Shown: one piece after another, positions 51,014 to 60,767 of the stretch | Layout of the letters: each line of letters opens with the position of its first letter | How positions within the stretch are numbered: position 1 is the first letter of the stretch | Notes under the pieces: model-generated | Databases searched by the model: none | What the model saw: the letters and a program-made list of their open reading frames with translations, nothing else | What the model was told of the DNA's origin: nothing | NCBI GenBank assembly: GCA_018660825.1 | Contig: JABJJO010000045.1 | Span: forward strand, 17,505 to 81,504 | Direction of reading: 5' to 3' | Origin: Planctomycetaceae bacterium | Lineage (GTDB): Bacteria > Planctomycetota > Planctomycetia > Pirellulales > Pirellulaceae | Length of the DNA: 64,000 nt | Translations under genes and position numbers: made by a program

Positions 51014-53785
51014 TTAACGATGATCCCAATGGCTATACAAAACGTCCGTCAAGCGTTTCGCGATCTCTGGATTTGTTTCCACTAAATTATCAAGCTCGTG
51101 TGGATCTGTCGTCAAATTATATAATTGCGGGCCTGCGGCTTTGTCGACATGCGTGGCTTTATATCGATTCACAATGCCGTCATAACTCAATAACAACTTA
51201 TAATCACCTTGGATCACCCAGCGATATAACAACGTCTTGTTGATGTCATCCAAATCGATGATGTCATGTGCATAGGATTCACCGAACAGCGCTTTATGAC
51301 CAGAAATCGTGTTTTGGGCGACAGCGACAAGATTCTTTCCAGCCATTGCCGAAGTTCGCTGCGAGCCACAAATTTCTAGAATAGTCGGTACAATATCAAT
51401 ACTGCTCACAAGTTGTGATCGCATTCCAGGCCGCACTTGGCCGGGCCAGCGAACCATTATCGGTGTACGCGTACCACCTTCGTTAGCGGTCTGTTTCGAG
51501 CGGGGGGCATATTGCGTTCTCCAGCCTGTTGGCAATTTCATGCCCGGCGTCCGTTGAATCCAGCCATTGTCGGTCACATAAATAACCACCGTGTCCTTAC
51601 GCAATCCCCGTTGATCAACAAAACTCAGCAGCTCACCACAGGTTTCATCGAACCAATCACACATAGCGTAATATTTTGCTAGTTGCACTGACCGTTGTCC
51701 ATCCAAGTACTTATCTAAGATCCGTTTCGGGGGAGTGTGCGGAGTGTGTGGCAGGAACGGCGCGTACCACACAAAAAACGGTTTCTCTTTTGCCTGGGCT
51801 TCTTCAATAAATTCTTTGACTGGCGCCAAGCCTTCGCGGCCAATCTTGAGCCCCAAGTCACCGTGCCGACCGCCACGTGCTGGATCACCATGGGTCATGC
51901 CATGCGTAAAGCCACCGCGACTGTAGTGACCTTCCCACCACTTGCCGCTCTGATGACTCAAATATCCTTGCTCGCTTAACAATTGCGGGACCGTTGCATG
52001 TTTATCAATATTTGCAATCAGCTTATTGCGGAGTACCTGATATTCGCCAGGCTGCGCCCCAGGTCCCAGCGGAGCTGGATCATTGCCGACGATGCGGTGT
52101 TGATGCGGGTACAAGCCAGTAATCAACGTTGCCAATGAACTGCGACATAATGCCTGCGGAACATAGCCGCGTTTGAATGTGGCGCTTTCTCGAGCGAGCT
52201 GATCTAGGTGCGGTGTTTGAATTACTGGATGCGCCATGAAACCGTAATCTGTAAAAGACTGGTCATCTGAAATCAGCAATATCACATTGGGCTGAGAGGA
52301 CTCTTTGGGTGGACTCGGTTTTCGAAGTGGTGCAACCGGTGGCTTCTTTGTCGGCGGTTTTTTAGCCGCCCGTAAATCAGTCCGCGTGGGAATTAACTCG
52401 TGGCTATATTCACCACCATAGGATTCTCTCAGGGTGGCATTTCGCTTGCGCATTTGCTGCAAACGATCTTGATGTTGGGGGTCTTTTGCTAAATTTCGCA
52501 GTTGATCAGGATCTGTCTGTAAGTCATGCAAGAATTCAAAATCATGTTCAAAATAACTCGCGTAAACCCACCGCTGCCCGCGGACACCTTCCCATTTGGG
52601 AATGCGGCCCGGCACGTGAAACAGATGTTCACAAAAGAAATCCTGCCGCCAAGAATTCAATTGCCGCCCTGCAACTAGTGCATTCAACTCGTGGCCTTGG
52701 TATTGTTCTGGCAAATCGATCCCGGCAGCCGCCACAAAGGTGCTAGCCAGATCTATATTCAACACGACTTCGTCGCGAACCTGCGGTTTGAGATCACCAC
52801 GCGGATCATGAATAATCAAGGGGACTCGCAGCGACTCTTCATAATGAGACCATTTTCCCGCAAAGCCTCGCTGACCCATGTAATAACCATTATCGCCGGT
52901 GTATATAACAATCGTATTTTCAGCAAGGCCTGCCTTTTCAAGCGCTGCCGCCACTCTGCCCACCACATGGTCGATTCCACTGAGCATCCGATAATACGAA
53001 CGTATGTTTTTATCATATTTTTCGGCTGTATCCCAACGCCAGAAATACCGTTCGCGATTTAGGCTCGTGCGAAGAAATTCCGGTTGGCTTGCAAATATAG
53101 CTGGGTCCGAAAGGCGTGGCGGAGGGATCTCACCATCACGGTACATTCCATCAACAACTTTGGGCCAAGGAAAATGGTCAACTTTATCTCCATCTTCCGC
53201 ATGTGTTGCATTGAAGCTGATTGATAACATGAACGGCGCGTCACCGCTGCTCTGAATAAACTCAATGGCCGCATCACCTGCTAGCTGAGTCGTATGGCGC
53301 AACGTACCGTCGGGCTGTTTTTTAAAATAAGGCCCGCGGTTTATTGGCCGGAAGAAGTCAAAAGCCTGGTCGGTTCCACCCTGGAATCCAACTCCAAACT
53401 TGCCCACAAAACCTGTGCGATAACCATTTGCTTTCAGCACCGCTGGGTAACTGTTCTTGACAAGATCTTGAGCGATCGGAGGAGTACCGAAGGTATAGTG
53501 ATGGGTGCGTTCGACAAGTCCCGTAAAAATAGACGCTCGGCTCGCCGCACAAATAGAAGTCGTGACAAATGCATTTGTAAATCGCGTGCCGGCGGCTGCG
53601 AGTTTGTCGATATTGGGTGTTTTTGTTATCGGGTGGCCATAGCAACCAAGTTGGTCATTACGCTGATCATCCGCTAGGAAGAATACAATATTGGGCTGCT
53701 TTGCAGCGAGTATTAAATTACCGCTGCTAGTGACCAACCCAAAAGCACACAACGCATACAACAACCACTTATGGAAACTAGACAT
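51014..53785 (-). CDS. Double-domain sulfatase (two tandem sulfatase domains in one ORF)
   Basis: N-half: QPNIVFFLADDQRNDQLGCYGHP...TSICAASRASIFTGL; KPP/PSPP linker; C-half: QPNVILLISDDQSFTDYGFMAHP...PQALCRSSLATLITGLYPHQ. Confidence 0.88.
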   Translation of the reverse strand: MSSFHKWLLYALCAFGLVTSSGNLILAAKQPNIVFFLADDQRNDQLGCYGHPITKTPNIDKLAAAGTRFTNAFVTTSICAASRASIFTGLVERTHHYTFGTPPIAQDLVKNSYPAVLKANGYRTGFVGKFGVGFQGGTDQAFDFFRPINRGPYFKKQPDGTLRHTTQLAGDAAIEFIQSSGDAPFMLSISFNATHAEDGDKVDHFPWPKVVDGMYRDGEIPPPRLSDPAIFASQPEFLRTSLNRERYFWRWDTAEKYDKNIRSYYRMLSGIDHVVGRVAAALEKAGLAENTIVIYTGDNGYYMGQRGFAGKWSHYEESLRVPLIIHDPRGDLKPQVRDEVVLNIDLASTFVAAAGIDLPEQYQGHELNALVAGRQLNSWRQDFFCEHLFHVPGRIPKWEGVRGQRWVYASYFEHDFEFLHDLQTDPDQLRNLAKDPQHQDRLQQMRKRNATLRESYGGEYSHELIPTRTDLRAAKKPPTKKPPVAPLRKPSPPKESSQPNVILLISDDQSFTDYGFMAHPVIQTPHLDQLARESATFKRGYVPQALCRSSLATLITGLYPHQHRIVGNDPAPLGPGAQPGEYQVLRNKLIANIDKHATVPQLLSEQGYLSHQSGKWWEGHYSRGGFTHGMTHGDPARGGRHGDLGLKIGREGLAPVKEFIEEAQAKEKPFFVWYAPFLPHTPHTPPKRILDKYLDGQRSVQLAKYYAMCDWFDETCGELLSFVDQRGLRKDTVVIYVTDNGWIQRTPGMKLPTGWRTQYAPRSKQTANEGGTRTPIMVRWPGQVRPGMRSQLVSSIDIVPTILEICGSQRTSAMAGKNLVAVAQNTISGHKALFGESYAHDIIDLDDINKTLLYRWVIQGDYKLLLSYDGIVNRYKATHVDKAAGPQLYNLTTDPHELDNLVETNPEIAKRLTDVLYSHWDHR

Positions 53786-53898
53786 TTCACTTGTACTGGC
53801 AATGAATGCCAGCCCCCGTTTGAATTAATTTAGAACACGAATGTGCCGACGTTCTCTATCATCCGTTAATACACACAGATCACGCGTGGCTATAATCG

Positions 53899-55200
53899 TT
53901 AGCTAATCGTGAGACGTTCTTCCCAGCCTTCATGATATTCGCGCTTCCAGAGTGCGGCAGCTTCTTTATCGCCAAGCACACGCCCCGTTTTTGCATCACA
54001 ATCTACGACTCGACCAACTCGGTGAGCAATGTTCCCTAAATGGCAGAGCAGGGTACTGCGATGACCAATTTCGATTTCGGCATTTAGGTTGGACGCATCC
54101 CCTGCTTGGATGCTCTTGATGAGGTTATCCACATGTTCCGGCTGGCCCTGTCCGCTACTGGCAGTTTTAACTTCTTTGTTGCCGCCATCCTTAACCGTAT
54201 ATCCACCGGCACTGTGGAATTCGATAGAGCCTTTATCGCCATAAACGGTAACAAATCCGTCACCATTTCGATTGCAACTGCTGCCTAACCAAGTTACATG
54301 CCCTTTGTCACCGAATTCATAAGAAACGGTATTGGTGTCTGGCGTTTGTTGGTCATCGTCGAAGTAGTAACGATCACCAGTCGAAGTAACACGAGTAGGG
54401 AATTCTGCTTGTAGTGCCCAACGGGCCATATCCAAGGTGTGAATCCCATTATTGCCAAGTTCGCCATTGCCATAATGCCAGAACCAGTGCCAATTGTAAT
54501 GCACACGATTATCTACATAGGGTTGTCGCGGAGCGGGACCTTGCCAACGTTCATAATCAATATGTGCTGGAACTTCCACGGGTTTACCGGTGCCAATACT
54601 TCCGCGTTGGCTGAAGTAATAACAGTTCACCGCATGTACTTTCCCAATACCACCGCTATGAATGAAGTCCATCCCTTCAATAATCGCGGGACTGCTACGA
54701 CGTTGGGTGCCAATCTGCACACACACGTTATTTTTGCGGGCCGCCGCAATTTGTTGTTCGCCTTCCCAAGGATTTTGACAACACGGTTTCTCAACATACA
54801 CATGTTTACCCGCTTCCGCTGCTACGATAGTCGCTGGTGCGTGCCAGTGATTTGGCGCGGCGCACACTAAAATATCAATTTCGTCATCCGCGATAATATC
54901 TTCCCACTTGGTAATCGCTTTCGGTGTGTATCCAACAGCTCCTTGGACTAGTTTCGCAGCACTGGCAGCTCGCTGATTATCCACATCACACACATACTTC
55001 ACAACAACATCCGAGTGTTTAGCAAATGTATCTACCAAACTCCGGCCGCGCTGCATCCCCATCACGCCAACGACTAGTTTGTCATCAGCTTTGTTCGCCT
55101 GCACCGTACTAGACGCAACCGCAGTTGTTGCTACAGCACTCGCTGCCAAAAAATCGCGCCGCTGTATTTTTTGCTGGGGGGTGTTATTCGGTTTTTTCAT
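53899..55200 (-). CDS. Gfo/Idh/MocA family oxidoreductase (Tat signal)
   Basis: QRRDFLAASAVATTAVAS; VVGVMGMQRGRSLV; APNHWHAPATIVAAEAGKHVYVEKPCCQNPWEGE. Confidence 0.9.
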   Translation of the reverse strand: MKKPNNTPQQKIQRRDFLAASAVATTAVASSTVQANKADDKLVVGVMGMQRGRSLVDTFAKHSDVVVKYVCDVDNQRAASAAKLVQGAVGYTPKAITKWEDIIADDEIDILVCAAPNHWHAPATIVAAEAGKHVYVEKPCCQNPWEGEQQIAAARKNNVCVQIGTQRRSSPAIIEGMDFIHSGGIGKVHAVNCYYFSQRGSIGTGKPVEVPAHIDYERWQGPAPRQPYVDNRVHYNWHWFWHYGNGELGNNGIHTLDMARWALQAEFPTRVTSTGDRYYFDDDQQTPDTNTVSYEFGDKGHVTWLGSSCNRNGDGFVTVYGDKGSIEFHSAGGYTVKDGGNKEVKTASSGQGQPEHVDNLIKSIQAGDASNLNAEIEIGHRSTLLCHLGNIAHRVGRVVDCDAKTGRVLGDKEAAALWKREYHEGWEERLTIS

Positions 55201-55261
55201 TTTATTACCTAGAGTTCATCTCTCAAAATACTTTTTTAAACGGACACGATCACTAAACGAA

Positions 55262-56602
55262 TCACATCAATTCACGGATTGGCGTTGGATCACTAACAAT
55301 ATGAGTGGGCCTGCCCTGTGGAGTATACAGTAGTTTAGCAGGATCGATGCCAAGTTTAGCATAAACCGTGGACACAAAATTTTCTGGGCTCTTTACATTT
55401 TCAAATGCGGAATAGCCTTTGCGATCCGTGGCACCCACGACGACACCGCCGGGAGTGCCACCACCAGCCATTAACACACTCATCGCGTTAGCCCAGTGAT
55501 CACGGCCGACGGTCGTTTGCCCAGACAATGTTGACAATTTCGGTGTTCGCCCGAATTCACCTAGGGCTAACACTAGCGTATCTTCCAACATGCCACGTTC
55601 ATCTAGATCTTCGATGAGCGTCGCTACCGTTTGGTCCCATGACGGCAAGCGGGTACCGAGTGCGCCAAACAAATTCGAGTGGCTATCCCAGCCCCCGTCG
55701 TACACGGTGACAAACGGTACACCCGCTTCGACCAAACGACGCGCTAGCAAGCATCGTTGGCCGAAGGAGTTGCGATAATATCGATCCCGCATTTCCTCCG
55801 GTTCCAACGAAATATCAAAAGCACGCTGCGCTTCAGGCGATGTAACTAAATTAAAACCTTGTTCATAATAATCATCTAAGGCCGCTGCCGGATCGCCGGA
55901 CGCGGCATTATTTAAGCGCTGCATTTTATCAAGCAACAGTCGAACATCTCGCCGCGATTGAAAATCACCTTCCGTTAATCCTTTGGGAACAGCAACATCG
56001 CGTACTCGAAAATTTGGTTGGTGGGGATCATCCGCAACAACAAACGGCGCATGATTGGCGCCTAGGAAGTTAGGCCCACCACTACGCGACATGCGGGGCA
56101 TTGAGAAATAGTTGGGCAGGTTGGTTTGACCGCCTAATTCGTGACTGACCACAGATCCAATGCTCGGGTGAAAACTAACAAATGCGCCACATCCCACGGG
56201 AATGCGCGGCGGCGCACCGGTTGTCATATAGTGATTGCCGGCTCCATGATTGCCTTGGTTGTGGCGAATGGAGCGAATCATCGCATATTTATCGCTAATC
56301 GCCGCCAAGCGTTTCATATGTTCCGAGTAATGGATGCTCGTGTTACAGGTTGCGACGGTACCAAAATCACCACGGATTTCAGTCGGAGCATCGGGTTTGG
56401 GATCAAACGTTTCAAAATGTGTGGGCCCGCCATCCATCCAAATCAAAATACAGCGTTTAGCCGATTGTCGACGTGGACCATCGGCGACCGCAACAGCTTG
56501 ATTGCGCAAGGCGTTTACAAGGCCGCCGCCAAACAGGCCGCCCAAGCCCAATTTGAGAGAATGGCGGCGAGTGATTCCGGCACAGTTCGAATATTTCGTC
56601 AT
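55262..56602 (-). CDS. DUF1501 domain-containing protein (Tat-like signal)
   Basis: TRRHSLKLGLGGLFGGGLVNAL; CILIWMDGGPTHFETFDPKPDAPTEIRGDFG. Confidence 0.93.
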   Translation of the reverse strand: MTKYSNCAGITRRHSLKLGLGGLFGGGLVNALRNQAVAVADGPRRQSAKRCILIWMDGGPTHFETFDPKPDAPTEIRGDFGTVATCNTSIHYSEHMKRLAAISDKYAMIRSIRHNQGNHGAGNHYMTTGAPPRIPVGCGAFVSFHPSIGSVVSHELGGQTNLPNYFSMPRMSRSGGPNFLGANHAPFVVADDPHQPNFRVRDVAVPKGLTEGDFQSRRDVRLLLDKMQRLNNAASGDPAAALDDYYEQGFNLVTSPEAQRAFDISLEPEEMRDRYYRNSFGQRCLLARRLVEAGVPFVTVYDGGWDSHSNLFGALGTRLPSWDQTVATLIEDLDERGMLEDTLVLALGEFGRTPKLSTLSGQTTVGRDHWANAMSVLMAGGGTPGGVVVGATDRKGYSAFENVKSPENFVSTVYAKLGIDPAKLLYTPQGRPTHIVSDPTPIRELM

Positions 56603-56752
56603 TATTTATTTTGCCAATGGCTTGTGAGAACAATGGGATCGATGTCTCTATAATATCGGATAACTCCATATTGGGCGAAGGTTAATCACGACACTTTTTC
56701 TCCTAGTTATTCCCCCATTAGGGTTATTTGGAGCCTATTAACCGTGACTTCG

Positions 56753-57748
56753 CTACTCTGCTTTAGGCCACAAGGCGTATCCAGCAACTTTGGTGCGCAC
56801 TTGCCACAACGTTTTTCCAGCGGTTATATATAGAGTTTTCATGTCCGCGCCCCCAAAACAACAGTTGGTAATCATATCCTCGGGAACTTTAATGATTTCC
56901 AACAGCTTGCCTACTGGTGAAAACACGTAGACCCCAGCGATATTGTCAAGATTTTGTAGTGGGTATTTTCGGTTCGCGCCGGCGGTCACATAGAGGTTAC
57001 CAACACTGTCCATACACATTCCATCGCCGCCCCGCCCAGCACCGAAATCATGCAACTCGCGTGCTTTACCGGATGCGAGCCCCGCCTCATCTAGAGCAAA
57101 CGCCCACAGCTTTCGTTGCGGCACGGTTGGGTTGTTGTCAACGACATAAAGCGTTTTTTCATCTTGCGTGATTGAGATGCCATTGGGACGAGAGACTGTT
57201 TTATTGTCCAGGATACGAACTAAGCCCGTACCATCTGAATTCACTCGATAAACACCTTCCACCGTCAGTTCCAACATACTGCGATCCGGCGAGTAGTAAG
57301 GATCGGTAAAATAGATTCTGCCCGACTTATCAATACATAAGTCGTTCAGGCTGTTGAAGCGATCACCTCCATAGTTATCCGCTAGGACTGTCTGTTTTTT
57401 ACTGATTGGATCAATACGAACCAATCGCCGGCCGCCGAGGCCACCTTTTTCGTTTCCCTGACAAGCAATCAAAAACCCATGAGCATCAAACATCAATCCG
57501 TTTGCACGACCACTGGGATTTAAGAAGGTGTCCGCTACGTCGGCACCTGGTGCCAGACGTAAAATGCGATTGTTTTGAATGTCGGTATAGAATACTGAGC
57601 CATCGCGATGATAGGCAGGGCCTTCGGTAAATACTAATTCATTGACCGAAGTTACCTCGGACTCGACGATGCCGCTTTCCTGAGCTGCGAGTGAATACCA
57701 GGAGCACATGCTCAACAAAACCGCCAACACTTTTGCTTGTCTGACCAT
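56753..57748 (-). CDS. SMP-30/gluconolactonase/LRE family protein, secreted
   Basis: FTEGPAYHRDGSVFYTDIQNNRILRL; RANGLMFDAHGFLIACQGNE; SLNDLCIDKSGRIYFTDPYY; ATG at 57748 has SD AAGGA (track ORF uses TTG at 57757). Confidence 0.9.
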   Translation of the reverse strand: MVRQAKVLAVLLSMCSWYSLAAQESGIVESEVTSVNELVFTEGPAYHRDGSVFYTDIQNNRILRLAPGADVADTFLNPSGRANGLMFDAHGFLIACQGNEKGGLGGRRLVRIDPISKKQTVLADNYGGDRFNSLNDLCIDKSGRIYFTDPYYSPDRSMLELTVEGVYRVNSDGTGLVRILDNKTVSRPNGISITQDEKTLYVVDNNPTVPQRKLWAFALDEAGLASGKARELHDFGAGRGGDGMCMDSVGNLYVTAGANRKYPLQNLDNIAGVYVFSPVGKLLEIIKVPEDMITNCCFGGADMKTLYITAGKTLWQVRTKVAGYALWPKAE

Positions 57749-57849
57749 CGTGGACAATCCTTTTTATGAAATAGACCTGTTTATATCACGTCTATTTTAC
57801 AACGGATTGAACGCCAATATTAGTGGTGCGGCGAGGCGGATTACCGTGA

Positions 57850-58641
57850 CTAAGAAACTCGAATTACGGTAGCCTCATACGTGCCGTCATCGTGCAGATC
57901 AATGATGCGAAACCCTGGTGGTAAATCTTCCGTAGCGAACTCCGCTGAATTCACTTTGAATTGAACCGATGTACTCGGCGTCGTTACAACCGTCGCTTGA
58001 AACAACTCCGTCTGAAATTCTTGGTGCACATGACCACACACCACTAGCTTGATATGCTCGAACCGCTCCACGAGATTGGCAAACGGAATGAAAGAGAGTA
58101 GCCCTAATTTATCAACCCACTCGCTGCCAACAAACACGGGAGGATGGTGCATAAACAATACCGTCGGTTGATTCGACGATTCTAAACGACTCTCTAGCCA
58201 TTGCCATTGGGGTCCATTTAAATCACCTTCGACTGCCCCATCTAAAAGTGTGTCCAGCCCAATCAATTGCCACTCGCCCACTTCATCGACAAACGTCACC
58301 ACTGCGGGGCAACCATTAATCCGATCACCGAATGCCTCACGCATTCCATCACGCATGTCGTGATTACCAGGTATCACCCGTAGTTTGTCTTCCCACGGCG
58401 TCAAGATTTCACGAACCATGTGGTAGGCATCTGGCCCTTCTTCGTGGACCAAATCACCCGTAACAATCATACGATCACATTCCATATAATTGTCTTGGAT
58501 TAATCGCAAAACACGTTTTAGCGAATCATGGGTCTGGCAGCCAAGCAATTCCTCCGACGGATTCGTCGATAGATGTGTGTCGGTAATTTGTACGATTCGC
58601 GCCACAGTCGGATTTCCTAGCTTCCTATTTTCCCGGCTCAA
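57850..58641 (-). CDS. Metallophosphoesterase (CpdA-like cyclic nucleotide phosphodiesterase family)
   Basis: RIVQITDTHLS; MIVTGDLVHEEGPDAY; VIPGNHDMRDGMREAF; VLFMHHPPV; LVVCGHVHQEF. Confidence 0.8.
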   Translation of the reverse strand: MSRENRKLGNPTVARIVQITDTHLSTNPSEELLGCQTHDSLKRVLRLIQDNYMECDRMIVTGDLVHEEGPDAYHMVREILTPWEDKLRVIPGNHDMRDGMREAFGDRINGCPAVVTFVDEVGEWQLIGLDTLLDGAVEGDLNGPQWQWLESRLESSNQPTVLFMHHPPVFVGSEWVDKLGLLSFIPFANLVERFEHIKLVVCGHVHQEFQTELFQATVVTTPSTSVQFKVNSAEFATEDLPPGFRIIDLHDDGTYEATVIRVS

Positions 58642-60760
58642 CCTCTTTGGGAACCGTTGTTATAAACAATGGTTTGCTGCTATACGTCGCTTTCATCACA
58701 AAATTTAGCGATATGTTTGCCATCACGCTAACTTGCTGTCTTTCGACCTTTTCTATTTTATCATCGGCAACCAACGTAATATGACCTTTGGTTTCTTTGC
58801 CGGTAATTAAGATTTTACTTTTGCTGCCGTCCAACTTAACCCCTTTTGGCAGTGTATCTCCCCATACTGAGCTAAGATGTTTGAAAAGTACATCTAAGGA
58901 AATATTCTTGTCAAATCCTTCTGCGCGTGTCATTTCAACATCAATCCGCACTTCCTCGCCTGGCCTCAGCGTAATTTCTTGCGTGCTCAATTTCAACGAT
59001 TGAATGTCACTCGGCGCCTGAACCGAGACCGTATGCACCTCGACTGGAAAATGATTGCGGCCACCGCCGGGCATATACGTTTCTTGATACGCAAGTGCGT
59101 CCACTTCAACAACATCTTCCTCGTCACCGTCCACTGCAGTACCATAGATCCGCACATTGGCTGCCCCCAACGGCGCACCCTTGGCCGCTTGGAAAATAAT
59201 GCATCCATCAGCCGCATCCCCAAGAATCCGACCGGCAAAAGCAGTCACGCCGGTTGGCATCCCAGAAACATGAAGTTGCACTTCACCGGTAAATCCGTTG
59301 AGCCGCTTGGTACGGCAGAATACAACACCTCCCGTACCTGGCGAAGTCAGGGTCTTGGCCGTATCTAACAACAATTCAAACGAGGGGCGGCTATGCGTAA
59401 TCTCCAACGCATAAACAAACTCAGCACCACCACGTAAGTGGCGATCATAGACAGCGATATAGTAAATGCCGTCGTTGGGTACAACATAGTTCTCGATCCG
59501 CGAATCCCAATAAGTACGCCGTCCAAACTGAAAATCATCCGCCGTTTTAAGCTGCCCGCCTGCTGAATTTTCTAACACCAAATAACTATCAAGCATCGAT
59601 TGCCGACGTCGAGCGATTATTTCAAACGATATTTTGTCCCCCTTTTGGGCTGCAAACTGATAATAATCAATATCCGCTTCACTGCTAACGCGACCATTAA
59701 TGACTGCCGGTATTTGAATCGGCTGAGCATGTTCTTTGTCATTGTTGTCTGTGGTGGACTCCAGCAATATGGTTTCCTCTGAAACATAAACCGCCACCGG
59801 ATCAAACACTTGTTGTTCATCCTTCAAGGACAGCATTTGTGGCCCCAGAGGCAACCCTGTAGTAACTGGAACATATGTAATCATCTTGTCAGTCGGCACA
59901 CTCTCACCAATCAATTCAAACGTCGTCGGCTTCGTCGCAGAAATTGCCAGGGGGAAAACATTGGTGGCAAACGGTCGATTTAACACGTCGATAGCGTAGT
60001 TCCAATATTTGTTGCCCGTAAAACGCACATCTCGAACTTCGAGGTAATATTCCCCCACTTGCTTAAATTCAACCACCATAAACGGATCCGCCGCAAAATA
60101 ATTATCATTGGCCGCGATGGTCGAGCCCTGACTGTTTTTGATCGTAATCATCGGGTCCGCGTGTTTCTGAAGATCATGAATACGATCTTGCAGTCGCATG
60201 CAGCGGCAATGAAAAACTAACTGAGTTGGAGCGTCAATTGAAAACTTAAAATAATCGCGGTCTTCTACCTTCTCAATCACTCCGGTAAGCGTTGCTGGAA
60301 TCTCAAACACCATCGCTTTTTCTGACGAATCTGATTTGAGATCTTCAAAAACCACCTTGTCCCGTGTCACCACAATTTGGCCAACGGTGCTCACTCCGCG
60401 GGGAGTCAATAACTTGAACTCTCGAACTCCCGGAGCGGCGTTGGCCGTTGCGGTAAATCTAATTTTGAGTGTGGTGAGCGACGGTTCCGTCGGCTTTACA
60501 CCTTCTTTCACTGGGGGCAACTCCGGATGAATCACTTCACCAGACAACCCCTCACCCGAGATGATAACTTGATTCGCTCCCCACATGCTGTAACGTGATT
60601 GAACTTCTAGCTCACCCGTAGTGCCGATTTGGACCGCGATTGGCTGCAACGTCATCAACATTGGATACGATGTTTGCGCTTGTACCCCGATTGCAAAGAA
60701 AAGGCCAAATAAAAACGTGCCAGCGAGTCGCTTCACGATCACACTCCTCAAAGATAGCAA
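58625..60760 (-). CDS. Secreted protein with bacterial pre-peptidase C-terminal (PPC)-like domains
   Basis: GVIEKVEDRDYFKFSIDAPTQLVFHC; GRVSSEADIDYYQFAAQKGDKISFEIIARR; downstream of a DUF1549 gene. Confidence 0.7.
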   Translation of the reverse strand: MLSLRSVIVKRLAGTFLFGLFFAIGVQAQTSYPMLMTLQPIAVQIGTTGELEVQSRYSMWGANQVIISGEGLSGEVIHPELPPVKEGVKPTEPSLTTLKIRFTATANAAPGVREFKLLTPRGVSTVGQIVVTRDKVVFEDLKSDSSEKAMVFEIPATLTGVIEKVEDRDYFKFSIDAPTQLVFHCRCMRLQDRIHDLQKHADPMITIKNSQGSTIAANDNYFAADPFMVVEFKQVGEYYLEVRDVRFTGNKYWNYAIDVLNRPFATNVFPLAISATKPTTFELIGESVPTDKMITYVPVTTGLPLGPQMLSLKDEQQVFDPVAVYVSEETILLESTTDNNDKEHAQPIQIPAVINGRVSSEADIDYYQFAAQKGDKISFEIIARRRQSMLDSYLVLENSAGGQLKTADDFQFGRRTYWDSRIENYVVPNDGIYYIAVYDRHLRGGAEFVYALEITHSRPSFELLLDTAKTLTSPGTGGVVFCRTKRLNGFTGEVQLHVSGMPTGVTAFAGRILGDAADGCIIFQAAKGAPLGAANVRIYGTAVDGDEEDVVEVDALAYQETYMPGGGRNHFPVEVHTVSVQAPSDIQSLKLSTQEITLRPGEEVRIDVEMTRAEGFDKNISLDVLFKHLSSVWGDTLPKGVKLDGSKSKILITGKETKGHITLVADDKIEKVERQQVSVMANISLNFVMKATYSSKPLFITTVPKEVEPGK

Positions 60761-60767
60761 TCTTCTG

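Noticed and set aside
51014-53785. Double sulfatase as a frameshift or assembly artefact
   Set aside because: One continuous frame with a plausible Lys/Pro linker; kept as a real fusion, with a check suggested in findings.
54439-54870. 143-aa plus-strand ORF
   Set aside because: Antisense to the Gfo/Idh/MocA gene at 53899-55200.
56141-56653. 170-aa plus-strand ORF
   Set aside because: Antisense to the DUF1501 gene at 55262-56602; no recognisable motifs.
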